This document shows, one piece after another, positions 6,108 to 7,866 of a DNA stretch of 7,866 nt (position 1 is its first letter; every line of letters starts with the position of its first letter). The translations under genes were made by a program, and so were the position numbers. The stretch spans positions 1 through 7,866 of the forward strand of contig DAHVPA010000084.1 of NCBI GenBank assembly GCA_027318525.1, read 5' to 3'. The notes under the pieces were generated by a model that had not been told where the DNA came from, searched no databases, and saw only the letters and a program-made list of their open reading frames with translations. The stretch comes from Candidatus Cloacimonadota bacterium. GTDB lineage: Bacteria; Cloacimonadota; Cloacimonadia; Cloacimonadales; Cloacimonadaceae.

Positions 6108-6749
6108 TTAGTAACCGGTGATAGCCATAGTAAACGGTTTGATATATTTATAGGCTATTTTGTCTGCACGTTTTGCAAATTCCTCTGCAGCTTGATAAAG
6201 CACTTGGATATCCGAATCGTTTCTTATGACTAAATCAGCTTGTTTTTCTTTATTTGTATCTTCAATTTGCTGGTCAATCCTGTTTCCTGCTTCGATTTCC
6301 AGAATATTGTTACGTTGCATTATCCGTTTAATAGCATTTTCTTTATTGGTCTGTATAAGAATTATATAGTCAAAACACTCTTGAAGATTTGTTTCAAACA
6401 ATAAAGGGACTTCAAAGCAGATAAACTTTCTGGTAGTTCTCATGACTAATGCCTGCATTCTTATCAAGACATGAGGATGTATAACGCTATTGAGGAAAGC
6501 TAATTCCTCGTAATCCTGAAAAACAATGGAACCAATTCTTTGTCTGTCAGGTTTGCCATCACTAAGTACTTCTCTACCCCATCGGGTGACTAGTTTATCT
6601 ATCACATCAGGTAGCTGGAGAACGTCGTGAGCTATATCATCAGCAAAATACACCTGTATGAATTCGGGTAGATTCTTACAAAATATCGTTTTACCGCTAC
6701 CAATGTTTCCTGTTACACCAATGATTTTGGGTCTGTTATTTGATTGCAT
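6108..6749 (-). CDS. coaE: Dephospho-CoA kinase
   Basis: The 213-residue cytoplasmic enzyme phosphorylates the ribose 3'-OH of dephospho-CoA with ATP, the last step of CoA synthesis. It shows the P-loop GNIGSGKT (14-21), the FADDIAHDVL stretch (35-44), HPHVLIRM (91-98), the conserved EVPLLFE (113-119) on the CoA side, and the C-terminal RIDQQ...EKQADLVIRN pattern (157-177). Length is normal for the family. The usual DAD motif reads FAD, so its first Asp is replaced by F35. The start at 6749 lies inside the end of cdaA (14-bp overlap). There is no good Shine-Dalgarno, so translation is probably coupled to cdaA. The P-loop begins soon after this start and the next Met is residue 98, so the start is secure. 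It is the last gene of the folP-cdaA-coaE operon. Confidence 0.94.
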   Translation of the reverse strand: MQSNNRPKIIGVTGNIGSGKTIFCKNLPEFIQVYFADDIAHDVLQLPDVIDKLVTRWGREVLSDGKPDRQRIGSIVFQDYEELAFLNSVIHPHVLIRMQALVMRTTRKFICFEVPLLFETNLQECFDYIILIQTNKENAIKRIMQRNNILEIEAGNRIDQQIEDTNKEKQADLVIRNDSDIQVLYQAAEEFAKRADKIAYKYIKPFTMAITGY

Positions 6750-7482
6750 CTGTAATAATCTGCATCAACTCTTCAAAGGCGATGTCACTTTGTATCGAAC
6801 CATTATTCGTTATCGATACCTGACCCGTCTGTTCCGAAACAACTATTGTCAAAGCATCTGATTTTTCTGATATGCCTATAGCTGCCAAATGCCTGGTTCC
6901 ATATTTCTGTTTATATTCAATGTTTTTTGATAAAGGCAAAACAACTTTAGCTGCAGCAATGCGGTTGTTTTTTATAATAATTGCACCATCATGTAAAACA
7001 GATTTTGTGTTGAATATCGCCAGGATCAACCGTAACGATACATTCGAATCAATGATTTCACCAGAATTGATGTATTCATGAAGATCCATTTTTTTCTGCA
7101 GAATAACGATTGCACCAATCCTTCGGAAAGACATTGCGGAGATTGCATCAATCATAGTACTGGCAAAATCTTGTGTTGTAGGCTTTTTGTTTACCAATAT
7201 TGCATTTGCTGTCAGATTTAGTCTGGAAAATAGCTCTCTAATCTCATTCTGGAATAAGACAATGATTATCAGAATCCACAAGTCTTTTATGGAGTTTAAA
7301 AGACCTGTCACCATACGAAGTTTCAGCACAAGACTAAGCATATATACTGCTAGAATCAGAACAAAACCATAGAAAATATTCAATCTTCCGCTTTTGCCTA
7401 AAATCAATAGACTTTGATATATCAGAAATGCTATAATTAGAATGTCTATGATATCACTAATACGCGGTATTAAGAATTCCAT
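6736..7482 (-). CDS. cdaA: Diadenylate cyclase, CdaA (DacA) type
   Basis: The 248-residue membrane enzyme condenses two ATP into cyclic di-AMP, a messenger controlling potassium and osmolyte balance and cell-wall physiology. Three hydrophobic segments (about 9-28, 35-55 and 62-78) precede a cytoplasmic DAC domain (about 95-240). Key motifs are LHDGAIII, with DGA at 165-167, and GTRHLAAIGISE (195-206), followed by LTIVVSEQTGQVSI. The catalytic RHR motif reads R197-H198-L199, an Arg-to-Leu change at its third position. Start ATG 7482 lies two bases after the folP stop with only a weak purine stretch before it, so translational coupling is likely. The folP neighbour is familiar for this family. 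No CdaR (YbbR) or glmM gene follows, unlike Firmicutes operons. Family is clear; catalytic competence is likely but should be viewed with the RHL change in mind. Confidence 0.93.
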   Translation of the reverse strand: MEFLIPRISDIIDILIIAFLIYQSLLILGKSGRLNIFYGFVLILAVYMLSLVLKLRMVTGLLNSIKDLWILIIIVLFQNEIRELFSRLNLTANAILVNKKPTTQDFASTMIDAISAMSFRRIGAIVILQKKMDLHEYINSGEIIDSNVSLRLILAIFNTKSVLHDGAIIIKNNRIAAAKVVLPLSKNIEYKQKYGTRHLAAIGISEKSDALTIVVSEQTGQVSITNNGSIQSDIAFEELMQIITDAIK

Positions 7483-7484
7483 AT

Positions 7485-7866
7485 TCAGTTTCTTTGATAA
7501 ATAAGGTCTCTTAATTTGAAAAACTGCTTATGAGCATGAACATCATGCACTCTGATCAGATCGATATGTTTATCCTGACAGAGAGAAGCAACTGCTAAAG
7601 ATCCGCCCAGTCTTTGGTCGGTGTGTGAGTTATCGATTGCACCGATAAATCTTTTTCTCGATGCCCCGATGAGTATTGGTTGATGCAGTTGTTTAAAAGC
7701 ATCGATTTCTGCCAAAATCTCAAGATTGTGTTCTGAATTTTTACCAAAGCCAATTCCAGGATCTATTATGATTCTATCTTTAGATATTCCAACTCTGACA
7801 CAATAATTAATCTTCGCTTTAAAAAAATCGATAACCTCTTTAACGGTATTCTCATAAAAGGGATTA
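7485..7866 (-). CDS. folP: Dihydropteroate synthase, N-terminus cut by window edge
   Basis: Only the last 126 complete codons are present; the gene runs off the right edge and the reading frame is open there. The enzyme joins p-aminobenzoate to hydroxymethyl-dihydropterin diphosphate in folate synthesis and is the sulfonamide target. The fragment shows IIIDPGIGFGK, with the pterin-binding Asp; ILIGASRKRFIG, with the substrate-binding Lys and Arg of SRKRF; RLGGSLAVA; and the closing IRVHDVHAHKQ, with the RVHDV diphosphate-binding motif. These are the C-terminal conserved blocks in normal order and spacing. The stop lies two bases from the cdaA start, so the genes are very likely cotranscribed; the operon promoter lies outside the window. 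Confidence 0.95.
   Translation of the reverse strand, partial: NPFYENTVKEVIDFFKAKINYCVRVGISKDRIIIDPGIGFGKNSEHNLEILAEIDAFKQLHQPILIGASRKRFIGAIDNSHTDQRLGGSLAVASLCQDKHIDLIRVHDVHAHKQFFKLRDLIYQRN

Overview
The window is an AT-rich stretch of bacterial chromosome carrying ordinary core genes and one large secreted protease. Taxonomy is inferred, not shown. Several features together suggest the FCB superphylum, perhaps Cloacimonadota (the Candidatus Cloacimonas type) or a similar anaerobe. These are a signal-peptide-bearing C25 (gingipain-like) protease with CARDB-like tail domains, a pyrophosphate-dependent phosphofructokinase, a TM1266-type 'iron-only hydrogenase regulator' protein and an adjacent folP-cdaA pair. 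Clear Shine-Dalgarno sequences (GAGG/GGGAGG) before several genes argue against typical Bacteroidota.

Layout from left to right. (1) 1-2588, minus: the N-terminal 862 residues of a secreted C25-family protease; its C-terminus lies beyond the left edge. (2) 2589-2867: a 279-bp divergent intergenic region dense in signals: a candidate minus-strand promoter for the protease, a 7-bp inverted repeat, a plus-strand intrinsic terminator with no obvious gene to terminate, a good sigma70-type plus-strand promoter, three imperfect 11-bp tandem repeats just after its -10, and a leader with mutually exclusive helices, one of which reaches the ribosome-binding site. (3) 2868-3116, plus: an 82-residue TM1266-family ACT-like protein. 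(4) 3132-4769, minus: dnaX, with an A7 run in the linker where a -1 shift would give a gamma-like short product. (5) 4892-6106, plus: PPi-dependent phosphofructokinase, divergent from dnaX. (6) 7866-6108, minus: a tightly packed folP-cdaA-coaE operon (2-bp gap, then 14-bp overlap), with folP cut by the right edge. It meets the phosphofructokinase gene tail to tail with one base between the stops.

Roles: dnaX serves chromosome replication. The phosphofructokinase runs glycolysis on pyrophosphate. folP and coaE make folate and CoA, and cdaA makes the second messenger c-di-AMP. The protease probably acts outside the cytoplasm. I see no RNA genes, CRISPR arrays, insertion sequences or phage genes, and no coherent new multi-gene system. 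The best leads are the dnaX frameshift candidate, the signal-rich 2589-2867 region, and altered catalytic motifs in the C25 protease (His of GHG replaced by Tyr) and in CdaA (RHR reads RHL).
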